Shown here: positions 41,745-49,221 of the stretch, piece by piece
Layout of the letters: each line of letters starts with the position of its first letter
Position numbering within the stretch: the stretch's first letter is position 1
Assembly: GCF_008017455.1 (NCBI RefSeq)
Contig: NZ_VRTY01000033.1
Location: 1-56,865 of the forward strand
Direction of reading: 5' to 3'
Length of the DNA stretch: 56,865 nt
Source of the DNA: Pontibacter qinzhouensis
GTDB lineage: Bacteria; Bacteroidota; Bacteroidia; Cytophagales; Hymenobacteraceae
Translations under genes and position numbers: made by a program
Notes under the pieces: model-generated
Seen by the model: only the letters and a program-made list of their open reading frames with translations
What the model was told of the DNA's origin: nothing
Databases searched by the model: none

Positions 41745-43412
41745 ATGATAATGGAGAAAGCATTAATCGTTATCTTAGTTTCAACAGCTTTTTTCTTCGT
41801 GTTGGCATATTCTCAAAACGAAGAAAAGTCACGTTATCACCATCAGCCAGAAATTAACCAGACAAATCTGGTGTATAGCTCCACCAAGGGAACCTTAAAA
41901 TACAGCTTATATGCCAATGCAGGTGAGTCGGAGCTGATAAACATGCTCCCCGATTTCTCTTTCGCCGGCTACAAAAGTGGAGGTGTTGCCTTGCCCGATC
42001 TGCCTGTTGTCAAAATTCTGTATCCGAAGCCCGGCGATAACAGAGAGCACATTCAGCGTGCCATAGATGCTGTAAGCCAACTCACCCCAGACAGCAATGG
42101 CTTCCGTGGAAAAATATTATTAAAAGCCGGCACATACGAGGTAAGCGATAGCCTGACGTTAAAAGCAAGTGGCGTGGTGCTGGCAGGCGAAGGGCAGGGA
42201 GCGAACGGTACTGTGCTGAGAGCTACAAAAAAAGCAAAGCATACACTTATTGTAGTAGGCGATGGAGCCTCCCGGTTGCCGAAGCTGCGGCACACCAGCT
42301 CCCCGATTTCAACTAAATACGTACCAACTGGGGCCGTAACCTTTTCTGCAAATAACTTGCTCGACTACAGCATAGGAGATACTATTTTGGTTCAGAAAAC
42401 TCCTAATCTGGCTTGGGTCCGGAAATTAGATATGAACCGCTACGACTGGTCGCCGGAGTCTTTTATTATACCTCATGAGCGAATAATCACCTCCATAACT
42501 AATACGAGTATTACGGTTAACATTCCGATGGTAGATGCTATAAAACAGGAGGAAGGCGGTGGGCAGGTAGTAAAAATCCGGAGCCAGCGGAAAACCAAAA
42601 ACGCAGGCATAGAGAACATGCGCCTGGTATCGGCTTATGCCCACGACGAAGATGAGGAGCACGGCTGGGAAGCTATTGCGTTGCGAATGGCGGAGAACTG
42701 CTGGGTAAAAAAGGTTACTGCCCAGTATTTTGGCTACTCCTGCGTTACCATCGACAAAAGGTCGGTTTACAACACCATAGAAGATTGTGCCATGCTCGAC
42801 CCTAAATCCCAGACCAAAGGAAAGCGAAAGTACTCGTTCTATATCCACTCGGGGAGCTTTAACTTGTTTCAGCGGTGCTTCACCAAGGGAGGTCGCCACG
42901 ATTATGTAACCGGTTCCCGGGTGAGTGGGCCCAACGTTTTCCTGGATTGCCTGGCCCTTGAAACACAGTCTGATATAGGGCCGCACCACCGCTGGGCCAC
43001 CGGTACCTTGTTCGATAATGTTCAGGGAGGCGACATACGAGTGCGGAACAGAAAAGACAGCGGCACCGGCCACGGCTGGTCTGGCGCGCAAACCATGTTC
43101 TGGAATTGCATTAGCACCACCAAAAAAGGCATTACCGTAGAAAGCCCTCCCGGCAGCATTAACTGGCTAGTAGGCGGCAGAGCTAATAAATACCTGGGCA
43201 ACGGGCACCGCGAATTAACTGGCTCGGAAGTAACGCCTCGGAGCCTGTACCTGGCGCAACTGGAAGAACGCCTTGGCAAGGCCGCCATAGATCAAATTGC
43301 TACAGCCCCACAACAAGATGGAACCATATTCGACCTCCTCGAAAAATGGGCAGGTGAGACTCCTGACACGAAAGAAACAGGTACTCCGCCGGCTGGTCCT
43401 TCGCCGAATTAG
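41745..43412 (+). CDS. Secreted right-handed beta-helix protein (pectate-lyase superfamily-like)
   Basis: 555 residues. Signal peptide IMEKALIVILVSTAFFFVLAYSQ. The segment YPKPGDNREHIQRAIDAVSQ (~94-113) followed by GKILLKAGTYEVSDSLTLKA and GVVLAGEGQGANGTVLRATK is the classic start of the pectate-lyase/GH28-type beta-helix. Later coils are visible in NAGIENMRLVSAY, EAIALRMAENCWVKKVTAQY, YNTIEDCAMLD, FNLFQRCFTKGGRHDYV and MFWNCISTTKKGITV. No T9SS tail; the C-terminus is a T/P-rich tail. Such proteins cleave or modify acidic polysaccharides; lying between the initiating transferase and the rest of the locus it may process the locus's own polymer (inference). An alternative is a surface-attached structural beta-helix. 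The exact catalytic residues cannot be assigned. Confidence 0.75.
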   Translation: MIMEKALIVILVSTAFFFVLAYSQNEEKSRYHHQPEINQTNLVYSSTKGTLKYSLYANAGESELINMLPDFSFAGYKSGGVALPDLPVVKILYPKPGDNREHIQRAIDAVSQLTPDSNGFRGKILLKAGTYEVSDSLTLKASGVVLAGEGQGANGTVLRATKKAKHTLIVVGDGASRLPKLRHTSSPISTKYVPTGAVTFSANNLLDYSIGDTILVQKTPNLAWVRKLDMNRYDWSPESFIIPHERIITSITNTSITVNIPMVDAIKQEEGGGQVVKIRSQRKTKNAGIENMRLVSAYAHDEDEEHGWEAIALRMAENCWVKKVTAQYFGYSCVTIDKRSVYNTIEDCAMLDPKSQTKGKRKYSFYIHSGSFNLFQRCFTKGGRHDYVTGSRVSGPNVFLDCLALETQSDIGPHHRWATGTLFDNVQGGDIRVRNRKDSGTGHGWSGAQTMFWNCISTTKKGITVESPPGSINWLVGGRANKYLGNGHRELTGSEVTPRSLYLAQLEERLGKAAIDQIATAPQQDGTIFDLLEKWAGETPDTKETGTPPAGPSPN

Positions 43413-43523
43413 AATTAAAAAGTACCAGAATGCGGGCTCCGCTGCTGTTCAAATTCCGCTCTTTCTCTTAAACTTCCAACTCTTTACAGCTCCAAAATTT
43501 CAAACCAGTTAGCGCAGTAACCC

Positions 43524-43579
43524 AATTATTCTAATGAAAACAGCCTTCCAAGAGATTTTCATAAAGAAAGTGCCAAGGG
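43524..43579 (-). repeat. 56-bp dispersed element, copy 13
   Basis: On the minus strand begins CCCTTGGC, core CTCTTGGAAGGCT, ends GTTTTCATTAGAATAATT. Confidence 0.9.
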
Positions 43580-43638
43580 TGTAAGAAACAGGGCTGGTCA
43601 TAACTGAAGCTTTTTAGATAGACACACTCCATCACGTA

Positions 43639-43690
43639 TAATTTCATTGGAATAATTTGGCGCAGCCACCTAATTATTCCAATGAAATTA
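43639..43690. repeat. 19-bp inverted repeat from a half element facing copy 14
   Basis: AATTTCATTGGAATAATT (43640-43657, half element on +) is the exact reverse complement of 43672-43689, the 3' end of copy 14; one more base pair at 43639/43690 makes 19. The spacer is 14 bp. The half copy lacks a CCCTTG end. Confidence 0.9.
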
Positions 43691-43727
43691 GCCTTCCGAA
43701 GCTTTTTTTGGTTTGCGGGGTCAAGGG
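43672..43727 (-). repeat. 56-bp dispersed element, copy 14
   Basis: On the minus strand begins CCCTTGAC, core GCTTCGGAAGGCT, ends AATTTCATTGGAATAATT. The CCCTTGA end overlaps the last codon and the TGA stop (43721-43723) of the DUF354 gene. Confidence 0.92.
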
Positions 43728-44797
43728 GTAACGGTTGCGGGCTTGGGTAGCGTAACTTGTTGCGGAGCGTATTTAAGTACCTGGTTTACCATAAACTGCG
43801 TTGTATCGATGCAGTCGGAGAGGAGTTGTTTGCGCGCGCGCTGGTACTTTTCTGTTCCGTTTACTTCCTGCATTATTTCCAGCGCTTTTTGTATAGCCAA
43901 GGTCTGGTCTTCAGGGCTTTCGGTAAAGTTAAACACAAGGCCATATTTGGTTTCTTCCTCATCGGTGTAGCCTCTGCCGTCGTTATCCATAAAAATAGAG
44001 GGTGTGCCGAGTACGGCTGCCTCAGAGGCCATAGTGGCACTTTCGCCAAACAGAAGGCTGCTGAAGTAGAGGGCATCGTGCATTTTGTCGAACGGGATGC
44101 TGATGCGGTACTGCTCCAGGTCGTGAGGCAGTTCGCCTTCTGAAGTAATAAACACGCGGGCAAACTGCGACAGGGCTTTTACCGCTTTCCGTTTGTTCTC
44201 TAGCGACATGCCAGAGTGCCCAAAGTCGTGTGCGGCGGCCCACGATACAAACCTGATGATAACAAACTTCTCGCCGGGCTCCACGTGGAGCAGACTCAGA
44301 ATGGCAGGGTCGGGTGTAAAATAGTTTGGGTGCAGGTACGCCAGCTCCATGTACCCTCTAAACCGGATATGCTTGGCTCCCAGGTCTATGCGGTAGCAGG
44401 AGGGGGTAAACACGTTGGTGGCAAACGGAACAGTTAACTGGTGGTGCAGCCTGGCGTGCTCGGTATCGCTGAAGACCAACGAAACCTTGCCCAGCAATTT
44501 AGCTACCTGCGAAGGGTAAGGGTGCAGAAAGTTAAGAAACAGGTCGGCCCTGAACTTAGTTGCTATTTCTAAAAGCTTCAGGTCGGCGTAGAGCAGGTAC
44601 AGAAACTTGCCGATTTTGCCGGTCTTGCCCTTGCCACGGTCTATGTAGGGTATGTTGTAGAGGTGCAGCAGGCGGTGTTCCATCTCCTTGTTCCTGGATA
44701 CAAACAGAACATCGTGGCCTTTTTCTATCATTATTCGTGAGAAATTTCTGAAATAATGAACATGTGCCGGGTGATTGATATCAATTAAGATTTTCAT
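43721..44797 (-). CDS. DUF354 family protein (GT-B-like fold, polysaccharide locus)
   Basis: 358 residues from ATG 44797 (MKILIDINHPAHVHYFRNFS). A longer reading to 44875 exists, but the added 26 residues (CACKTIFGLCSNLFF) do not look like protein N-terminus and the MKILIDINHPAHVH start is the conserved one in DUF354. Family features: the GT-B-like N-terminal Rossmann half with NHPAHVHYF, SDTEHARLHHQLTVPFA (~132), FRGYMELAYLHP, and the C-terminal half with FGESATMASEAAVLGTPSIF (~274-293), like the UDP-binding region of GT-B enzymes. DUF354 genes are frequent in polysaccharide and wall-glycan clusters; the activity is unproven. A TATATTTG box lies 24-31 bp upstream. The stop is inside element copy 14. 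Confidence 0.85.
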   Translation of the reverse strand: MKILIDINHPAHVHYFRNFSRIMIEKGHDVLFVSRNKEMEHRLLHLYNIPYIDRGKGKTGKIGKFLYLLYADLKLLEIATKFRADLFLNFLHPYPSQVAKLLGKVSLVFSDTEHARLHHQLTVPFATNVFTPSCYRIDLGAKHIRFRGYMELAYLHPNYFTPDPAILSLLHVEPGEKFVIIRFVSWAAAHDFGHSGMSLENKRKAVKALSQFARVFITSEGELPHDLEQYRISIPFDKMHDALYFSSLLFGESATMASEAAVLGTPSIFMDNDGRGYTDEEETKYGLVFNFTESPEDQTLAIQKALEIMQEVNGTEKYQRARKQLLSDCIDTTQFMVNQVLKYAPQQVTLPKPATVTP

Positions 44798-44820
44798 AAA
44801 AAATAAATTGCTGCAAAGAC

Positions 44821-44828
44821 CAAATATA
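44821..44828 (-). promoter_or_regulatory. -7 element before the DUF354 gene
   Basis: Minus-strand TATATTTG, an exact TAnnTTTG match, with the start codon 24 bp downstream. The -33 region has no good TTG, so this is a candidate only. Confidence 0.45.
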
Positions 44829-44893
44829 GTTTTACATGCACAGGCCAGTTCTGGTGAGAGGCAGGGCCAGGCCAAATTGCTGAAGAAGAATAC

Positions 44894-45907
44894 TTACGAA
44901 GCTACAGGTATGGCGGCAGTGGCATTAGGAGCAGCAACCTCCTGTGGCTGGCCCAATACTTTTCTGTACACGCTTATTACACGGGCTGCCACGCGTTCGG
45001 CATCCAGGCCCAGTTCCTCAATCCGTTCTTCGCCGTTCGTTCTGCCGTGCCGCTCCGAAAACTGCAGGGCCTTTGCAAGCTTCTGCGCAAAATCCTCCGG
45101 TTCGAAAGAAGAGACATAACAGCCCGGCGTGTCGCCCAGCACCCACTTCACATCGCCCATGTCTGTCGACACAATGGGGCAGTTGCAGGCCATGGCTTCT
45201 TTTACCACATTCGGAGAGCCTTCCATAAACGAGGGCACCACCAGCACGTTCACGGCATTCAGGTAATTGGGTATTTCGTGGTGGGCAACGGGGTAAGGGT
45301 TTACAATGGTAATGTCGGGTAGGTTGAGCAGGTCTACTGCTTTCTGCACCAGCTCAAAGTTTTTTCTGGGGTTTGCTGCGTTGCCTAAGAAGAGCACCTG
45401 CTTCTGGTCTTTACTGAAGCCTGCCGCAGGGTCGGGCCTGAACTTGTCGCGGTTTATGCCATTGGGTATAATATGAGATTTGTGCTTGAGGTACACATAA
45501 TCCTCGATGTTCTGCGATTTAGAAATGATGCCTTTCACGAATGGCTGAATAAGGTACGTTAGAAGCGTGTTGATTCTGCTGCTGAACTGCACCTGATTTA
45601 CGCCCACATATTCTCCGTAGGCATCGCTGCCCATAAGCGAGAGAACCACAGGCGTTTTACCTGCCGCACCTATTACCGCCGACCAGCCGGAGAGGGTGAA
45701 ATGCGCGTGTATCAGGTCGTAGCGGTTTCTGCGCAGGTGCTTCTTTAGTTTTTTGCCGGCTTTGTAGTAGCCTGCAAGGCCTTTTCCTATTACCGGGAAA
45801 TACTCTACTTTAATGCCTTGCCTTACAAGCGAGTTTCCCTGCTCTTTGATAAAAGGGATGATTTCAAAATTCTTACTGTTACCGCTGCAAACAAAAAGTA
45901 CTTTCAT
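44894..45907 (-). CDS. Family 4 (group 1) glycosyltransferase
   Basis: 337 residues. The GT-B start MKVLFVCSGNSKNFEIIPFI has a glycine-rich acceptor loop further on (FPVIGKGLAGYYKAGKKLKK); YDLIHAHFTLSGWSAVIGA (~64-82) and VVLSLMGSDAYGEYVG (~88-103) are typical. The C-terminal half shows KQVLFLGNAANPRKNFELVQ and VLVVPSFMEGSPNVVKEAMACNCP with the E-x7-E donor-phosphate motif (E232/E240 approx.), then IVSTDMGDVKWVL. It transfers a sugar from a nucleotide donor, retaining mechanism in the family; substrate unknown. It is the second gene in reading order before DUF354, 96 bp away. Confidence 0.9.
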   Translation of the reverse strand: MKVLFVCSGNSKNFEIIPFIKEQGNSLVRQGIKVEYFPVIGKGLAGYYKAGKKLKKHLRRNRYDLIHAHFTLSGWSAVIGAAGKTPVVLSLMGSDAYGEYVGVNQVQFSSRINTLLTYLIQPFVKGIISKSQNIEDYVYLKHKSHIIPNGINRDKFRPDPAAGFSKDQKQVLFLGNAANPRKNFELVQKAVDLLNLPDITIVNPYPVAHHEIPNYLNAVNVLVVPSFMEGSPNVVKEAMACNCPIVSTDMGDVKWVLGDTPGCYVSSFEPEDFAQKLAKALQFSERHGRTNGEERIEELGLDAERVAARVISVYRKVLGQPQEVAAPNATAAIPVAS

Positions 45908-46009
45908 GTTATTGGTGCTTAAGGTTTAATGCATTATGCTATGCTGTTTTAAAGTAAAACTCCTCTGGCAGGGCGGGCCGAGAAAGTTGGTGGTAGGGCT
46001 TACTGAGGG

Positions 46010-47305
46010 TTAGGAACTGATCATGGTCTTTCTTTCGAATTCTGGAGTGTTCTTATCTGCTTCCTGTTTCAGCGGCTCCTCCTCCTGCTCTTCCTCAGCA
46101 TCTTCCCCGTGTTTAAGTGTTGCCAGCAGTAGCATCAGGAACGGGGCAAAGGTGGTGGTGCCGATAAACCTGCCTGGCAACAAAATAATCAGGAACATGA
46201 CCAGCAGCGGGTAATAGAGTTTCTTGTTTTTATCTGAAATGGCTGTATTGCCCAGAAGAAAATAATGAACAAAAAATATGAAAAAGAGCAGCAACCCAAC
46301 CACGCCCGTGCTATAGAAAAGCATATTCAGGTCGCTATGAATAGGGCGGTCGGTACCGAAGTATTTGCGGCCAAACTCATGGGTGTCGAATAGCTTCACC
46401 CCGAACAGAAATTCAGGAATGTTGTCTTTGCTTTGGTGGTACTGAATAATATAGAGTGTTTCGAGGTAACGGCCTTCTTCTTCGTAGGTTTCTATGTTCT
46501 GGATGCGTTCCCGCCTTTCGAGCTGCGTCGTGAGCCGGTCTTCGTAGAGCGGATAGCTAAAAATAAGCGCGGCGGTAACCAGGAACAGGAAGAGCACCAT
46601 TTTAAACAGCAGCTGCCGGTTGAGCAGGGCATAAATAATAATGGCTCCTGCCAGCATCCCTAACGCGGTGCGCCGCGTGTTAATCAGCAAAATACACACG
46701 TTGAGTAAGATAAAAGCCAGGTCGTTTAGTTTGAGCAGTATGCTTTTGTCTTTGTTCGAAACAGCATAATGTATGGCCAGAAACACCACAATCGGCACTA
46801 TGTACATGCGGGAGGTTATAAGGAAGCCAGTAGTAAAGGCCTCGGTGTACGATTGCCCGATGTTAAACTTATTTGCCAGCACCACATACACCGGAATACA
46901 AATGAGCAGGAACCGGTTGTAAGGTTCAAACTCGCTTATAAAATCGTATCGCTCGCCAATATACCGCCCAACCGGAATCATGAGCAGGGCCGTAATCAGG
47001 CCGAGCAGGTACCTGGATGAGATAATAATGTCGCCGGCGTTGTAGATCCAGAGCAGCAGCAGGTACACCACGAGCATCAGAAAAACAGAGTCTGATTTTT
47101 TAAAGGGCTTAAACCGGAACACATACACCAGAATCATGCTCAGGGGCACGAAATAGCGAATGGCCGCATAAATTTTATCGTCTTTATAAAACCCATCAAC
47201 CATATCGAACAAGACGAAGAAGATGACCAGGGCGTATATAAACTTGTGCTTTATGTCGTAAAAAAAAGCGACTGCCAGGAGTAAGGCAAGAATAAATAAA
47301 AGCAT
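46010..47305 (-). CDS. O-antigen polymerase/ligase-like membrane protein (Wzy candidate)
   Basis: 431 residues with about ten to twelve transmembrane helices from residue 2 onward (LLFILALLLAVAFFYDI, FIYALVIFFVLFDMVDGF, ...), one larger periplasmic loop (~265-320, RLTTQLERRERIQNIETYEEE and KDNIPEFLFGVKLFDTHEF) and a final pair of helices after GRPIHSDLN-type sequence. That pattern (long loop between late helices, Arg-rich at its start) is characteristic of Wzy/O-antigen ligase family proteins. A charged cytoplasmic tail (DAEEEQEEEPLKQEADKN) closes the protein. In Wzx/Wzy-dependent pathways it links repeat units in the periplasm. Sequence conservation in this family is low, so the role rests mainly on topology and neighbours. 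Confidence 0.78.
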   Translation of the reverse strand: MLLFILALLLAVAFFYDIKHKFIYALVIFFVLFDMVDGFYKDDKIYAAIRYFVPLSMILVYVFRFKPFKKSDSVFLMLVVYLLLLWIYNAGDIIISSRYLLGLITALLMIPVGRYIGERYDFISEFEPYNRFLLICIPVYVVLANKFNIGQSYTEAFTTGFLITSRMYIVPIVVFLAIHYAVSNKDKSILLKLNDLAFILLNVCILLINTRRTALGMLAGAIIIYALLNRQLLFKMVLFLFLVTAALIFSYPLYEDRLTTQLERRERIQNIETYEEEGRYLETLYIIQYHQSKDNIPEFLFGVKLFDTHEFGRKYFGTDRPIHSDLNMLFYSTGVVGLLLFFIFFVHYFLLGNTAISDKNKKLYYPLLVMFLIILLPGRFIGTTTFAPFLMLLLATLKHGEDAEEEQEEEPLKQEADKNTPEFERKTMISS

Positions 47306-47385
47306 AGGCGTTCTCTCGTTAAGAGTTAGGAGTTAAAAAATGATTCACTCATCCTTCCACTCATTCATTCAAAATTTTCAAATCT

Positions 47386-47426
47386 CCAAATCAACCATTT
47401 AACAATTAAACCATTCAACAATCAGC
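47386..47426 (-). repeat. Low-complexity tail repeat B
   Basis: On the minus strand GCTGATTGTTGAATGG followed by TTTAATTGTTAAATGG, closely like 9367-9416. It lies 21 bp beyond the 3' end of element copy 15, the same arrangement as tail A behind copy 1. Confidence 0.65.
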
Positions 47427-47447
47427 GACCAACAATCAACAACCAGA

Positions 47448-47503
47448 AATTATTTCAATAAAAACCCTCTTCAAAAGCTTTTCGGGCATTTTTTGGTCAA
47501 GGG
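47448..47503 (-). repeat. 56-bp dispersed element, copy 15
   Basis: On the minus strand begins CCCTTGAC, core GCTTTTGAAGAGG, ends GTTTTTATTGAAATAATT. The most diverged full copy; begins 10 bp after the stop of the GT2 gene at 47514. Confidence 0.8.
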
Positions 47504-47513
47504 TATTGAGGGG

Positions 47514-48458
47514 TTAAAAGTTGCGGCTGAAGTTTAGGTAGTAGTATGTCTGCATTTTTTTGTAGAGCAGCAGCAGGTTAACCAGGGGCCGTGGTAGCCG
47601 GTTTAAGTAATAGAGCTTCTTCCAGTTGCGCTTAAAAAGCTGCGTATACTTAAATTGTTTTTCTATTTCGGTGCTTTTGGCCTTATGGCTCCCCCAGGCG
47701 TGCCTGATGCCGTTTTCGATAGCCTTTTTAGCAATAAATTCGTTCAGATAAAAATCGTTGCTGCGGTAGAGTTCGTACCACGATTCCTGGCAGGAGTCAT
47801 GGTGCCCGATTCGGCCAAGCGAGTTGCTGAATACCATGTTGTAAGACGATAGCACCTGGGGTGTAAAGGCCATTTTATAGTCTTTCGCTACCTTGGCCCA
47901 CATAAAGTAATCTTCGCCCCCGATCATGCCTACCGGAAACATACCTGCTTTTGCAAAAATATCTTTTCTGACAATGGTGGCAGAGGTCCAGGAAATTCTG
48001 TCTTTTAAGATAACCTGAAAATAGTCTTCTATAATACCCTCGGGCACATGCTGGCAATTGTAAATGGTTTTGTTCCGTTTCACAGCCTTATAGGCGCAGC
48101 CGTACATGCCGCAGTCGGGGTAGCGGGCAATCAGGCGGTTCATCTCTTCCAGGTAGTTCTTCTCCCAGAAATCATCGGCATCCAGAAAGGCAATATATTC
48201 GTTTTGGGCTTTGCCGATACCATAGTTCCGTGCAGACGATACACCTCCGTTTGGCTTGCTGTACACTTTTATGCGCGCATCGGTGGCCGCATAATTTTGT
48301 ACAAGCCGCAGGCTGCCGTCTGTGGAGCCATCGTCTACAACAACAACTTCGAACCCACTCCAGGTTTGTACCAGCACCGAGTCGAGGGTTTTTGCAATGT
48401 GCAGCTCCTTGTTGTAGAGCGGAATAATAACGCTGAAGGCAGGATTAAGAGAGCTCAT
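47514..48458 (-). CDS. Family 2 glycosyltransferase
   Basis: 314 residues. GT2 signatures: FSVIIPLYNKELHIAKTLDS (~8-27), FEVVVVDDGSTDGSLRLV (~36-53), NGGVSSARNYGIGKAQNEYI (~70-89) and AFLDADDFWEKNYLEEM with the D-x-D-D metal site near residue 95. The acceptor-side ED motif is GGEDYFMWAKVAKDY (~178-192). No membrane helix. It overlaps the upstream kinase gene by 14 bp, which indicates translational coupling within the minus-strand operon. Confidence 0.9.
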   Translation of the reverse strand: MSSLNPAFSVIIPLYNKELHIAKTLDSVLVQTWSGFEVVVVDDGSTDGSLRLVQNYAATDARIKVYSKPNGGVSSARNYGIGKAQNEYIAFLDADDFWEKNYLEEMNRLIARYPDCGMYGCAYKAVKRNKTIYNCQHVPEGIIEDYFQVILKDRISWTSATIVRKDIFAKAGMFPVGMIGGEDYFMWAKVAKDYKMAFTPQVLSSYNMVFSNSLGRIGHHDSCQESWYELYRSNDFYLNEFIAKKAIENGIRHAWGSHKAKSTEIEKQFKYTQLFKRNWKKLYYLNRLPRPLVNLLLLYKKMQTYYYLNFSRNF

Positions 48459-49221
48459 TTAACACTTGCTTTAGTACAACGTTATATTTCTTTATTTGCC
48501 TGGGTAACACTTCGCCGGCGCTTTTCCGTTGGCTCACTTCTCCCGAAATCCGGCTCAGGCAATAGAGCAGGCGCAGTTGTGGTACAGGCAGGCTAAGAGT
48601 AGCGGAGAGGTCGCTTAAATAAGTGGCTTCTCGCAGAATAGCCTTCGACCAGCTTTCCTTGTGTTGCAGAGCGGTGCTGTAATTATAATAATGTATATAA
48701 TCTGTTATAAAAGAACCCTTAGCCGAGAACATGCTCCAATCTATAATCATTAGCTTATTGCCGAGGCAAAGCATGTTGCCGGGGTGCAAATCGCCGTGCG
48801 CACTGGTTATAGGCAGCCGAATGTTTTTTAAGATTGTTTCGGCATAACTTAGCAGGTCTGCCTCAAGGCCAAAGGCAATTAGTTGCCGCATCTTTTCGAG
48901 GTTAAAAGCCTCTGTTATGACATGGTGTGGGTAAGAGATCGCCTGGTGTAGTTTACGGTTTATAAACTGCTCCGCACTCTCCGGCATTTGACCGGAAACA
49001 GGTTTGCCGGTGGCCATTGTCAGGCCCAAAGGGTAAGGGCTCACCTCCAGCACATGCTCCGCCCAGAAGTCTGTCTGCAAGGCCGCTTTGTTGCCCTGTA
49101 GCTCCGCATGCCTGTAGTTTATTTTTTTAGGAGAAAAAAACTTATAGGTTTTACTTCCCAGATGGAAAATAAAAGTTCGCTGCTGCATAAGCTTGTAGGT
49201 CGATTTCAGGAGCTGGTTCAT
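48445..49221 (-). CDS. APH/choline-kinase-fold phosphotransferase
   Basis: 258 residues. The catalytic loop AHGDLHPGNM (~141-150) has the Brenner motif H-G-D-x-H-x-x-N of the aminoglycoside/choline phosphotransferase fold, and IIDWSMFSAKGSFITDY (~159-175) supplies the Mg-binding Asp in D-W. The N-terminal lobe is short: KTYKFFSPKKINYRHAELQG (~24-43) holds the only likely ATP-lobe lysines. Relatives phosphorylate small molecules, lipids or sugars. In this cluster, between GT2 and the flippase, it may phosphorylate a sugar or lipid carrier of the polysaccharide (inference). It overlaps the GT2 gene by 14 bp and the flippase gene by 4 bp. Confidence 0.75.
   Translation of the reverse strand: MNQLLKSTYKLMQQRTFIFHLGSKTYKFFSPKKINYRHAELQGNKAALQTDFWAEHVLEVSPYPLGLTMATGKPVSGQMPESAEQFINRKLHQAISYPHHVITEAFNLEKMRQLIAFGLEADLLSYAETILKNIRLPITSAHGDLHPGNMLCLGNKLMIIDWSMFSAKGSFITDYIHYYNYSTALQHKESWSKAILREATYLSDLSATLSLPVPQLRLLYCLSRISGEVSQRKSAGEVLPRQIKKYNVVLKQVLNELS

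Larger units (their letters stand above)
43413..43720. other. Convergent intergenic region with element copies 13 and 14
   Basis: Between the beta-helix gene (+) and the DUF354 gene (-). It contains element copies 13 and 14 on the minus strand, the half copy on +, and a 19-bp inverted repeat formed by the half copy with copy 14. Confidence 0.75.

Noticed and set aside
9303..47503. CRISPR array made of the 56-bp repeats
   Set aside because: Spacing is irregular over 38 kb, copies are on both strands, interiors vary, and no cas genes are present.
9303..47503. Integron attC cassette sites as an explanation of the elements
   Set aside because: No integrase, no GTTRRRY core sites, and the genes between are ordinary operons and not cassettes.
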